Source of the DNA: Tetradesmus obliquus
Taxonomy: Eukaryota > Chlorophyta > Chlorophyceae > Sphaeropleales > Scenedesmaceae
Assembly: GCA_030272155.1 (NCBI GenBank)
Contig: CP126191.1
Coordinates: 1,262,501-1,326,500, forward strand
Reading direction: 5' to 3'
DNA: 64,000 nt
Position numbers and translations under genes: made by a program. Of the stretch, positions 45,301 to 56,357 are shown piece after piece (the stretch's first letter is position 1; every line of letters starts with the position of its first letter). The notes beneath the pieces are model-generated. The model was not told the DNA's origin. It did not search any database and worked only from the letters and a program-made list of their open reading frames with translations.

Positions 45301-45990
45301 TGGTGACTGGCATGTGTGGGTACCTTGAGTTACCACTTATGTGGTGCATCTGCACTTCCCAGGTCGGTACGGACCCCGAGCACCGGGTGCTCTGTGGTCG
45401 TTTTGCATTATCTGCGCCGCTGCCGCACGTTGCGTGCGTTGCCCGTTGGTTGTTTCAATTCCGAAAAAAAAGAACAGGCTGTGCTGGCTTGCCTGTGCCT
45501 CAGTCGTTATCTTAGGGAGGGGGCGCAGCCCTAGGCTACACACAACGCCGACTAACAGACTTGGCATTGAGCCTCGTCATCATCATGTTACCCATCAAGC
45601 CAACGCCAGTGAGCCTCGTTGTGCCAACTGCTAGCGCTACAGCGGCAGTATGTTGCAAGCTGTGATTCAAGGAATTGGCGTCAGAGCTTCTGTGTGTGTG
45701 CCTGCTGCGCTACTAGATACAGTTGGTGTAACAGTGTTATGTTGAGTCAGCGTAACGGTTACAGCTGCAGGTTATGAGCTGCGATGAGTCGGCGGCAATA
45801 TTCGATGAGGAAAACCAGTGAAGCAAATCAGCATGTATGGTTACAAACAGGCAATGCTCCTGTCGCGCCACAAAACGCGCGCACACATCATCTACAGGTA
45901 CAGTGTGTACTCGTACACTTAAGCCATCAGCTCGCAACGTTGCTGGCGCGCAGTCATGTGCGAGCTACCCGATATTGGCAACGAACACTC
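42366..45990. other. Convergent intergenic region without recognised gene
   Basis: 3.6 kb between the ends of the NHL gene and MTA. Short frames here lack domains or partners. It contains a (CAG)/(AGCAT) stretch at about 42485-42600. On the minus strand UGUAA at 45845-45841, about 150 nt past the MTA stop, is a good candidate poly(A) signal. Nothing else supported. Confidence 0.5.
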
Positions 45991-48900
45991 CTAGTCATGC
46001 CGTCCATGCGTCCAGTCCCCGCCGTATTCACTTGCAAAGTGGGCGCTGTACTCAGGAGCCGTCATGCGCGGCGGCGGCGGGTTGCGCGGCCGCTGCGGGG
46101 GCCCGTATCGCTCTGTGTAGCGCGCTGCTAGATCTGGATCTGTGAGCCATGTGCCGTCAAGCTGATTGCCCAGGCTGACCCATCCCGGGCGCACATTGTG
46201 CTGGCGCGCAAAGATCTCCAGCTTGCGCGTGCCTGCAGCAGCAGCAGCAGCAGCAATGCTGAGGAACAGCTGCATGCGGATCCTGGAAGATGACCAGCAG
46301 GCTTCGCATGCTACATAAACAGCATGCACTTGATGTGATGGCTGTGTCGAACAAGACAAATGCACACGGCAGGCTCCTGCGCCCCAGCTTGCAGCGCGTC
46401 ACCACATCCTTGGACACACTGAATGCAGCTGATGGTCTGAGATTCATCTTGGGTGACATCAGGCCTCACCTGGCGACAGCCGCTCCAGCAGTGGATACAT
46501 CTCATCGGGCTTGCGGCTGGTCTCACGCACCTCCGACACCAGCACATCACAGTCAACAAACCTGCAGCAGCGCCAGCAGCATTTATAATACCGTACGGTT
46601 GTCTGTTGCGTCATGTCATGTCTGCGCCGTGCATTGCGTAACACACAAGTGTCTGTTGCGTCATGTTAATTTTCACCATGTTGTATTGATTACTTCAGCA
46701 CGTCACGGTCAACAACCATGCAGCAGAGGCAGCAGCCATCAGGAGCTGCATGCAGGTGCGTGACACTGCAACTGTGCTGGTCGCTGCATGGCCAAGGCGT
46801 GACAGGAGAGCAGATGCGAAGAGATCGCTGCAGTGGTGCAAAAATTGCAACATGTTGCAGGGTACCACCAAGGCATGCTATCCACCGCTGCTGAGCGCGA
46901 TTCATTAGGCTAATCAGCGCCCACCCCTTGAATGCAACTGTACATGCAGCCACACAGTTTATGTGCTATTCCCAACCGCCAACCCCGCCCACCTGTTGAT
47001 GTGTGGGTTGCCCTTGTATCCCACCAGGCAGTGCTCCTTGCTGTGGTTCAGCCAGTGCCCGGTGCGCCCCGTGCGTATGAGCCGCTGCAGGCTGTTGGTC
47101 TTCACCCAGATGAGCTCATCCACGCGCCTGTAACCCCACTTGGCCAGCAGCTCACGGCCCAGCTCCAGCGCACGGCCTGGCAGCGCCACAGTTGCAGAGA
47201 CGATGCTGGTTGATTAGAGCAGAAGGGCAGCAGTTAACGACTCTGCTAAGCGCACAGCCTGAATCAGGGGCAGGCCAGGAGATGAGGTGCAGAGACAACA
47301 GATGCACGAGCAAGCAGAGGCTGTGATGGTTGGAAACGAAGAAACAGTTGGGCTCCATATGCCTGTAGCCCCACTTGGCCAGCAGCTCACGCCCCAGCTC
47401 CAGCGCACGGCCTGCAGGGGCAGGCAGGTGACAGGTAAAATGATTTAAAACATCCTATCTCACTTGGTCAAACAGTGGTCCACCGCAGGCATGCGCATGA
47501 CATGCCTCACCTGCCACCCACATGCAGACACCAGCCAAGCAGGGGCATCAGCGTCCCACACAGCCTATCTCAGCCGGGTCAAACTTGGTCAGACCTTGGT
47601 CAAATAGTGATCAAAACCGGGTCAAACTCACTCACCTGTCACCCACATGAAGATGACATCATCATCCTGCACCTCTGCTACCCCCATGTTGAGCAGCTCG
47701 TGGTCGCTCATGGTGCCTATCTCAGCCGGTGAAACTTTCGTCAAACCGTTGTCAAGCCTTGGACTAACGCTGGTCAACGTACGTGCCACCCACATGAAGA
47801 TGACGCCATCATCTGCAGCTCCGCCACGCCCATGTTGAGCAGCTCATGGTCGCTCATGGTGCCGATGTCACACAAAACTTTGGTCAAACCTTGGTCAAAT
47901 GCTGGTCAAACACTGGTCAACTCACCTGTCACCCACATGAAGATGACGCCGTCGTCCTGCAGCTCTGCTACACCCATGTTGAGCAGCTCATGGTCGCTCA
48001 TGGTGCCTATCCCAGCCGGTCAAACCTTGGTGAAACCTTGGTCAAACACTGGTCGACTCACCTGTCACCCACATAAAGATGACGCCGTCGTCCTGCAGCT
48101 CTGCCACGCCCATGTTGAGCAGCTCATGGTCGCTCATGGTGCCATAAGGCAGGTCCTGGTGGATCTCCCAGGGCGGGTCTGTCATGATGACCCCAAACTT
48201 GCCCAGGATAGAAAAGTCAAAGCTGCGGATGTCACAGCGGATCCACTGCGGCTCCTGCAGCGCCTGCGGATGATTTGTAGGTTGGATGCAGCAAGATCCA
48301 ACTGGAGCTCAGCAGGCACGCATGGGTTGCAGCACAGCTGCAGGAGTGGCTGAGCAGTTGTGTAAAGTTGCACTGTGCCTGTCAGTGTAATGGATGACGG
48401 CAGAGCAAGCAAGCATGTAGACAGACAGCAGCACCGGTGGCAATAGGTTGCACAGCCAGCCAGCAAGCTAGCTGAGCTGCACAGAAACGCTAGCGCTGCT
48501 CAGTCAAACACATATAGGATGGTTGACCACAGTTGACCAGATTTTGACCAGTCAAACAGCAGCAGCGCACCATGAGGTACTGGGGCACCACCATGCCTCC
48601 TGCGCCCAGCTGCTGCCCTGCTGCTTCCTGCCCCGGCTGGTCAGACTCCAGGTCAAGCTCGTAGTGCACAAACCTGCAATTGCAACAGAAAGGGTATGAT
48701 GAATTCAGGCTTTGTAATGTTATGCCAGACAAGAGCGTAGTACCGAGTAACACGTGCTCACAGTTGAGGTGAGTGTTGCAGCATGCGTGCATTTGCACCG
48801 GCGCAAGGTCAGCTCCTAGTGCAGAAACCTGGCAGAAGATACATGCCGCACAGGAAGGTTATGTACCAACAGTCTCTTCACGAAAGACATGTTGTGGGGG

Positions 48901-51535
48901 CTGAAGATAGTTGAGATTAGAAGCAAGTGCTGCAGCGAGCTCAATGTTGGGTGAGGGTGGGTGTGCTTTGGTTGCCGCAGCGAGTACTGTGGCATGCACT
49001 AGCCGTCCAGCCCAAACGTGGTCATTTAAAAGATGCATCTACATGCATGCATGCTGTAACAGCGCTCAGGTCCCTAAATATAACCCTAAACCAGCTCAGA
49101 TCTCTGCGCTGCCGAGGCTCACTTGCAGCGCCGCACGTCCCTGCACGTGTCCAGGTAGGAGCAGTTGCCCCGCGACTCGTCAGTCCAGGGGTACAGGATC
49201 TTCCTGCAGGCAGCAGCAGCAGCAGCAGCGGCCGTATTGGCAGCAACAGCAACTATAGCCGCAACTGCAACAGCAGCAGCACCGGCACCAGCACCAGAAC
49301 CAGCACCAGCAGCAGCATAGAATCTGCCCGTGGCTTGCTTTGAGCGGATTGCCTGCCTGCATGCGCACTGCTGCACATGCATGGCCCTCCGCGCAAACCC
49401 CTCGCGACATCACGCTGCAGGAACCTACATGAAGAGGCCTTTGAAGGAATCCAGCAACACCAGACAGGAACAGCAGGCAGGCGCACCTGCAGGTGCAGCC
49501 TGTGGGAGGCGTGCGGCTGCCCCAGTCTGTACATCACCCAAGCAGCGGACTGCACTATCACACCAACATGCCAGCAACCCCAAACAGCAGGCAGGCCCGA
49601 AGCCCACCTCTGGTGCAGCCTGTGGCAGGCGTGCGGCTGTCCCAGTCCATACATCACCCAAGCAGCAGACCACACAATCGTCACACAAACATCACATGCC
49701 AGCAACCCTAAGCAGCAGGCACGCCCGAAGCCTGCCTCTGGTGCAGCCTGTGGCAGGCTTGCGGCTGCCGCAGTTCTTGCATCAGCCAAGCAGAAGACTG
49801 CACTATCGTCACACAAAGATCACGTGCCAGCAACACCAAACAGCAGGCACACCCAACGCCCACCTCTGATGCAGCCTGTGGCAGGCATGCGGCTGCCCCA
49901 GTTCTTACATCATGCATCCAGCAGACCTCATTGTTCCACACGAACAGTACCTGCCTGCAACCCTAAACAGCAGGCAGGCCGAAACCCCCACGTCTGATGA
50001 AGCCTGTGGCAGGCGTGCGGCTGCCGCAGTTCAGACATTCTCAAGCATCCAACGCACTACCACAACAACATGCCAGCAACCCTAAGAGCTGGCACACCCA
50101 AAGCCCACCTCTGATGCAGCCTGTGGCAGGCGTGCGGCTGCCCCCGCGCTGCCCTGCAGGCCTCTTTTGTGAGGTGCGGGCAGTGCTCGCGCACAGCAGC
50201 GCCGCCTGTCTGGTACTGCTGCAGCTTCTGCTGCTGCCGCGCTGTTTTCCTGTCAAGCAGCTCCATCAGCTCCTCACCCTTTTCCAGGCGGTCACTGCAG
50301 CACAAAAGAGTGAGAAGGTTTATGTTGTTTGTTGCAGTCAAGCAGCTCCATCAGCTCCTCACCCTTTCCCAGGCAGTCGCTGCAGCACAAAAGAGTGAGA
50401 GGGAATATGTTAATTGTTGCAGTCAAGTAGCTCCGTCAGCTCCTCACCCTTTTCCAGGCGGTCGCTGCAGCAACAAAAGAGTGACAGAGGAGGTGCCAGT
50501 GTGCAGTCAAGTACCTCCACCAGCAGCTACCCTGCAAGGTGTGCACTGCAGTGGCCACTGGCTGACTGACTGAGGGTGGTGTGTCACTAACAGAACGTAA
50601 CACGGTGGTGAATATCAGCTGTGCTGCTGCATGGCATCCCCACTCTCACAGCACCTCTTCTGAACTCTTCAGAAATAGCAAGAGTGCGGCTGTGGCTGAC
50701 ATTACAATCAGCATGCTGCATTGCTGTTGCTACGCCCGGCTGTTACCATGCTGGTAATAACACAACGACAACAGTGTGATGTTGATCATGCCAGCCGCCA
50801 CACGCCAGATGCAAGTACAGCAGATGTACATTGACAGCCCGCCCCTCACCGTTCCTTGACACTCTTGAACTGCAGCAGCTGCGCCAGGTCATCGCTGTGC
50901 TGGCTGTCCGTGCGCTGCCGCTTGACTAGCGGAGGGCCCTCCGCACTGTCTGCGTAGCCCGGCTGCTGCTGCTGACTGAGCTGGCTTGAGTGCTGCTGCT
51001 GCTGGCTGCCAGGCTGCCCTATGCTGTAATCTGCCAGAGGATCTGGCACACCAGAGCACCTGCAGCGGGGCGGGAGATTGTTCCAAGCAGCAAGGAGCAA
51101 ATAAAGGCGGCTAGATTCTCCTGGAACAGGTATGCTGGATTGGGCGGCAGGGACAGCTGCTACAGCGGTGTGCATACTACTAAAGCAAGACAACGACACA
51201 GTGGATATGAGCATGCAATGTTGCCGAGCACTGTGTGCAATACCCTCCCAAGCTCCCGCCACAACGACTGCTGCTGCTGCTGCAACGGCGGCTGCAGGTG
51301 CAGGTATGAGACACAGATTCACAGCGCAGCGCTGCCACCACTCACTGCGAGAGCGCGTGCCTGTCCACTGACGTTATGACGAGCGTTTGAACGCCATTCA
51401 AATCCAGCATGCGAGCACTGAGCGGCGAGGCTTCGCCCTGCAGCGCAAGCAGCGCCACCAGCCGGGACAGGCAGGCTTGCCGCAGCGTGCTGAGGCATGC
51501 CCGGTAGGCTGCTGCGTGGCTGCTGGCGAGCATCT

Positions 51536-51586
<51 letters not shown>

Positions 51587-52228
51587 ACAGCAACAGCAGC
51601 AGCAGTACGTGTGGCAGATCAGCGCTGATGCACTCGGTTTACACTGCAGCTTGCGGCACAGCACACATCGCTGCATGCTCGTGTCAGCAGCTGAAGTGGC
51701 TGTTGCACTCACATCTTGCGTGACATACAGGGCGGCATGCGCTGCGCCAGTGTGCCAACCGCCGCTGCTTTACATGCACACCACTGGCTGCTGCCGCATG
51801 TTGAGCATTTGTGTGCAGGGAGGCGGCTCCAACTCAGGCAAGTGGGATGCTTACGCCCAGCAACACACTGCCAGCATGGTACCCTGGACAACAGCTTATC
51901 CAAAGCGTGTTTGGAAGCAATGTGGTACATATGCGGCACGTACCTTCCTGTGCAGTGCATCTGCAGGTATGGGCAGTGTGCAGGCAGGGTCCAGAAGCTC
52001 TGCTGCTACTAGTTGCTGCAGCTCCTGCAAAGCTCCTGCTTCCAAGGGGTTGGCTAAGTCTGCTGCTGGTCCCAGTGCTTGCAGGACAGCCTGTGCGTCG
52101 TGCAGCTTATTCCTGCTGGCCTGCCTGTCGTAGAACTTCGACTTGAGTGCCTGCAAGTCCGACTTGATGCTGTGCAGCTCGGCTGCAAATGTTTGCTTCA
52201 GCTGAGCCTCGTCTGCTGTAGCTGCCAT
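45991..52228 (-). CDS. MTA: MTA/METTL3 m6A mRNA methyltransferase
   Basis: Ten exons on the minus strand, in phase: 52228-51944, 51533-51346, 51059-50850, 50294-50109, 49203-49123, 48673-48571, 48263-48062, 47176-46993, 46561-46470 and 46232-45991, giving 590 residues. Two CCCH fingers are visible ([40 protein letters not shown]). The Rossmann methyltransferase domain has the catalytic DPPW at 380-383 ([20 protein letters not shown]), then [37 protein letters not shown] and [20 protein letters not shown]. The C-terminus is [19 protein letters not shown] plus a short Pro-rich tail. The family is the catalytic subunit that, with METTL14/MTB, methylates adenosine N6 in mRNA. Shortness versus plant MTA is in the N-terminal region. 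Five of its exon junctions have tandem copies in introns, the highest load in the window. Confidence 0.95.
47128..47413 (-). repeat. Duplicated MTA exon 8 acceptor junction
   Basis: The start of exon 8 with its acceptor (47128-47180) is repeated at 47361-47413, coding [16 protein letters not shown] in both. The upstream copy keeps CTGCAG, but its exon is truncated after ~50 nt. Confidence 0.9.
47636..48144 (-). repeat. Three tandem copies of MTA exon 7 end, two intact in-frame cassettes
   Basis: The end of exon 7 (48062-48144) is repeated at 47926-48006, about 47785-47864 and 47636-47716, spaced 136-149 bp. Copies 47926-48006 and 47636-47716 each follow an ATAG acceptor, end in ACAG|GTGAGT, are 81 nt and keep phase 1. 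The middle copy has lost AG and has a deletion. Unit tails contain several GGTCAA words. Confidence 0.92.
48636..48834 (-). repeat. Decayed copy of MTA exon 6 acceptor junction
   Basis: About 48803-48834 resembles the start of exon 6 (48642-48673): CCAG, then gtttctgcactaggagctga versus gtttgtgcactacgagcttg. The copy contains an in-frame TAG. Confidence 0.7.
49495..50150 (-). repeat. Array of MTA exon 4 3' junction, five extra copies
   Basis: The exon 4 end (50109-50150, coding [11 protein letters not shown]) recurs near 49994-50030, 49866-49903, 49738-49775, 49614-49651 and 49495-49530, about 117-128 bp apart. Copies share intron sequence between them. They differ at several positions and most lack a usable in-frame acceptor. 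Confidence 0.93.
50268..50472 (-). repeat. Copies of MTA exon 4 acceptor junction
   Basis: The acceptor and first ~27 nt of exon 4 (50268-50297) recur at 50354-50383 and 50438-50468, about 85 bp apart. Each copy contains AAGG|GTGAGG, a possible internal donor. Confidence 0.88.
51534..51605 (-). repeat. (CTG)n acceptor tract before MTA exon 2
   Basis: About 24 CAG/CAA triplets on the plus strand, CTG/TTG in the sense direction, running into the acceptor of exon 2 at 51533. Confidence 0.9.
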
Positions 52229-53057
52229 GGCTGCCTGTGCACTCAAGTGCTGGAGTTTATGAAGGCACTAAGTGGGGTGGTGCCATTGCTTGCAGTGCAT
52301 AGCGTTATGGTAGTACTTGATGCTGCAGCTGCTATTACTGCTGCTGTTGTGCTGTGTCTGCTGATGTGGACTATGTGCCAGTGCCAATGCTCTTAGGTGC
52401 CAGATCTGTCACGATGCCCAGAAAAGTACGTGATGACCGTTGGCCTGCCATTCTTAGCAGGCCCTATGCGGAGCTCCGCGACGGATGATCTGCCAATAAC
52501 ACTTTTGCCGTCGTGCGTCCAGCCTAAGCGCTCCGCTCGCCAGATAAGCGTCGATTTGCAACCCTCTGCTATTGAGGAGTCGTTCAAATGGTTTTTTGCA
52601 GCCAATAGACGCTGTATCGGCGAAGATCATTCATGGCACTGAAGTGTCGGGCATCTGCCTGCCGGGAACGCATGCGAGCGCCTACTGCAACAATAAACAC
52701 TTTGGGCTGCTGAACCTGCCCTTCGCTGGCGCTATGTAGTACTAACAGTTTTGTAACATGCACTGCAGTGATGCAGCAGATCCGCACTGCACAGGAATGC
52801 CGCAACGACAGCTGACATTCGCTCAAGAAGGTCACTTTAAAATTCTTTGACAAGAAATGGCAGGCTCGCTCGCTGACATGCGAGCTTGTTTGCATGGCGT
52901 TGCCGGGCAAACAAAATCGAGTTGTTGGCAGCCCAGGGTCTAGTCAGAGGCACCACAGTGACAGTGACAGAGTCACCAGCTCAGAAAGTAGCCCGATCGC
53001 CCACGCTGCGGTTGTTTCAGTCTTAAGTTAAGTTGAAGTTGCACATTCATATCAGCC
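52229..53057. promoter_or_regulatory. Divergent promoter region MTA - RRM gene
   Basis: 829 bp between divergent starts. Around 52393-52642 the sequence is less repetitive and open on both strands (about 70-80 codons), but no product is recognised and neither frame starts with ATG at its listed extent. It could be a small unrecognised gene. No clear TATA element seen. Confidence 0.45.
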
Positions 53058-54632
53058 ATGGCATACCGGGGCTATGAGAGCTACGCCATGGGGGCCTATG
53101 GCATGCCTGCTGCCCCCTATGGCTTCCCAGCTGCAGCACCGCTTGCCGTGCCGCCTTATCAAGCGCCTGCAGGTGGATATGGTGGTGTGGATGAGCTGCG
53201 AACAGTGTTCATTACGGGCTTCCCTAACGACATCAAGGAGCGGGAGCTGAACAACCTGCTCAGGTTCATCCCCGGCTACGAGGCTAGCCAAATGAACTGG
53301 AAGAACGGACAGGCAAGAACTGTAGCAGCAAATCAGCTGATGTGCGCTGTACGGCACCGGCAGTAGCACGCAACACCTCACCCAAGCTCCCTCCACACCC
53401 ATACTGCTGCCACCCACGCTAACGCTGCACTGCACTGCACTGCACTGTCCTTCAGGCACAAGGGTTCGCCCTGTTTTGCAATGGTGGTGCGGCACGTGCT
53501 GCATGTGATCAGATAGCAGGACTCTGGTAGGCACTCGCGGCTCTGCTACAGCAGCTGAAGCAGCAGTTAGCTTGCAGCAGCTGGCATGCACTCTGCATTG
53601 CAGCCATGTGTAGATTTCTACGCATATCAAATGCTAGCGTTCTATCTCATGTTTGGGCTGATCTTAACTGATAAGCATCTACCGGCATTTGCAAATGCAG
53701 CTTTGACGACAACGTCAACCTGCGTGCAGAGATGGCGCACAAGGTGAGGGCTTGCAGCAGCTGCGCTCTGCCGCTGCATGCACTTGACTTGAAATTTGCA
53801 GCCAGTGGTTTCAGCATGCATGCAGTGTATGGGCAGCCCATGGTTACCGTGCCTCAATCCTTGCCTCATGCTTTGCCTAATGCTTGCTTCCCTGTAGTGC
53901 AGCACGTGTGTAGCCTGACTGCCACGCGTCACTGCTGCATTACACACGCTTTTTACTGCAGTGCTGTTCGGCGCACCTCTCTGCTCTGAAGAGACATGCA
54001 CAATACATGTTTCGCAATACACTTATACGGGCTGCTCCTGCATGGTGTTATTTTGCAGAACATGTACATCAAGGATGAGGCAGCAGGCCCAGGCAGCGGC
54101 GGCGGCGGCGGCGGCGGCGGCGTCATCAAGCGCGCACGCGTCTCCGGCGGCTACACCGGAGCAAGCTCGGGTGCGCTGGCACGCTGTCTCTCCCGCGCAA
54201 ATGGCCAGCTGGTTGTGTTGCTGCTGCATATGCACACCAACCGCTGTATCTTGCAGTGGGCTTGTCGCCCAATAGTGGAAACGGCTACGTCTGCCATGCC
54301 TGCTGACTTACCCTCCCCGCCCCTCCCCCGCAACAGCACTGCTAACCTGTGCCCACACACATAACCACCTCACATTATATACTTTTTTACAAAACTATAC
54401 ACCAAATATGCTGCAGGCGGCGGCAGCTTTGAGCCGCTGAAGCAGCAGCCCTCGGGCCAGTACGCGGCCGTGTCCAACACCAAGGACAACCCGCCCTGCA
54501 ACACGCTGTTTGTGGGCAACCTGGGCGACACCGTGGACGAGGCGGAGCTGCAGGGGCTGTTCGGCGGCCAGCCGGTGAGTTTGGCTGGCGCAGCGTTTTT
54601 GCGCTTGTGCCTTAAACTGCACACGCAGCTCT

Positions 54633-54663
<31 letters not shown>

Positions 54664-55629
54664 GTTGTGAGGTTGCTGCGGTAGCTGCTGTTCGTGGGCA
54701 ACCTGGGCGACACCGTGGACGAGGCGGAGCTGCAGGGGCTGTTTGGCGGCGAGCCGGTGCGCCTTTTTGCTGCTGTTTTTTCACCTTTCGTGTGTTGACA
54801 GAGCGTACAGGGGTTGTACTAGCAGCGTGAGTGCAGCGGTGTGCTGTACATTAAGTCGTCGCAGCACCAGCAGCAGCAGCAGCAGCACCTCTTGCAGCAG
54901 CGGACCCACCAAGGCTGTGGCAGTAGCTGCAGCCTGGATCTGACTCCTTTGCCATGCAATGCACAGCCTGGGTGCTCGCCTCTGCAACCCCACAACGCAC
55001 AATATGCACACGCACGCTGATGCCTGCAATCCCGTATGTGGCTGTGTGCCTGCCGTGCCTGCTGGATGCTGACATGTTGATGCCTGCATGCCTTGCATTT
55101 GTAGGGCTTCCAGCAGCTGAAGCTGCTGCGCAGCGCGCGCAACATCAGCTGCTTCGTGGAGTTTGAGACCGTGGAGTCTGCCATGCAGTGCCACAGCACG
55201 CAGCAGGTGAGGCGGCGCAGCCCGGCAGTTGCTGCATAGCCGCACTTGCACCTGCAACATGGCGCAGACGTTGCCACATGCTTGTGAGGTGCTAAGACAA
55301 GCAGGCCATGACTTTACTGTCTTTGTTTTCAACAGCCGGCTGCGGTGGGTTTGATGTAGACGTAAAATGACAGGAACAGCATTTCATCCATATGTGTTGT
55401 CCTGCAGGGCGCCGTGCTGCACAGCAGCAGCAGGGGCCCCATCCGAATTCAATTCTCCAAGAACCCATTCGGCAAGAAACGCGATGTGAACGGCCAGATG
55501 ATTGATACCAGCCAGGGTGGAGCACCAGTGCCACCTGAGAAGGCAGCAGCGCTGAGTGCAATGTACAGCGGAGGGATCCCCGGCGCTGGCAGCGGCGCAT
55601 ATGATGGCATCGTGCAGAACCTGCAGTGA
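53058..55629 (+). CDS. Two-RRM RNA-binding protein, Whi3/Scw1/RBPMS-like
   Basis: Seven exons in phase: 53058-53312, 53456-53526, 53701-53743, 54059-54170, 54417-54574, 55105-55206 and 55408-55629, giving 320 residues. The N-terminus is Tyr/Gly/Ala/Pro-rich. RRM1 starts at about residue 48 (LRTVFITGFPNDIKERELNN) and continues QGFALFCNGGAARAACDQIAG. A poly-Gly linker with KRARVS follows. RRM2 has CNTLFVGNLGDTVDEAELQG, ISCFVEFETVESAMQCH and GPIRIQFSKNPFGKKRD; the last motif is typical of fungal Whi3/Scw1 and plant relatives, which bind mRNAs in growth and cell-cycle control. Intron 1 needs a GC-AG pair (CAG|GCAAGA), which gives the expected RRM1 junction. A GT alternative nine bases downstream would add three residues. 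It is divergent from MTA. Confidence 0.85.
54504..54756 (+). repeat. Duplicated RRM2 exon end forming an in-frame 72-nt cassette
   Basis: The last 69 nt of exon 5 (to 54574) are repeated with about four mismatches, ending at 54756. The copy 54685-54756 follows GTAG, precedes GTGCGC, is 24 codons, open and phase 0, coding LLFVGNLGDTVDEAELQGLF and four more residues. Confidence 0.93.
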
Positions 55630-55817
55630 TGCGGCTGACATGAGGATGGGGTTTGTCGATGGTCCCGCGGCAGGTGAGTGGGTGGTGGGAAATGCGGAGG
55701 CGGGTGGGTGCATCTGCTGGCAGCAAAGTGCAGCAGGACCTGCAGTGATGTGGCGGAGCTGGCGGTGGGGCTGTGTGGCATGCCTGGTGCAGGTGAGTGG
55801 GTGGTGGAGAAACGGGG
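55619..55817 (+). repeat. Tandem duplication across the RRM-gene stop codon
   Basis: 55619-55697 (last codons, TGA and following GCAG|GTGAGTGGGTGG) is repeated at about 55738-55817, a 119-bp shift. It lies in the 3' UTR and carries splice-like AG/GT words although no downstream exon is known. Confidence 0.85.
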
Positions 55818-56326
55818 AGGAGGGATGGGTGCTCATGTGCTTCAGAGGTGGAGATAAGCTTGCATCGCATGCATTGCATGGCTACAGACAGAGTTCAGGT
55901 GCATGCAGTGCGAGAGCATGCATGCTTGCCTGTGACATGCAGACTGCAGGGCGCAGTGCACAACATCTGGCATCATCACCATATGCTTGCTGCTTCTCTT
56001 GCACTTGCACCTTGCACCTGCAGAGCCGCAGCAGCACTTGCCATGCACTGCGCATGCTGCATGCTGCATGCGGCACCGCATGGCACTGCGCTGAGCACCA
56101 CACGCAGCAGCATGGCCTGGCATGGCACATGCAGCAGCACAAGATGCAAGCACGGAAGCAAGCAAACAGAAGCAAGCACGGAAGCAAGCACTGCTGCTGA
56201 GTGTCATGCGGAGGATGAAGGAATGCATGTGCATTGGGCACTTGCAGCAGATCCACTGCCGGGCACAGCAGGGCATGCTACAGCTGTCAATGCATGGCAT
56301 GTCATGCACACAGTGCGGCGCTCCTT

Positions 56327-56357
<31 letters not shown>

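Noticed and set aside
49260..49320. Poly-Ala/Thr frames near 49260-49340
   Set aside because: Intronic triplet-rich sequence upstream of MTA exon 5; no continuity with coding exons.
52393..52642. Possible small gene on either strand in the MTA promoter region
   Set aside because: Open on both strands, no recognised product and no ATG at the frame start; kept only as a remark.
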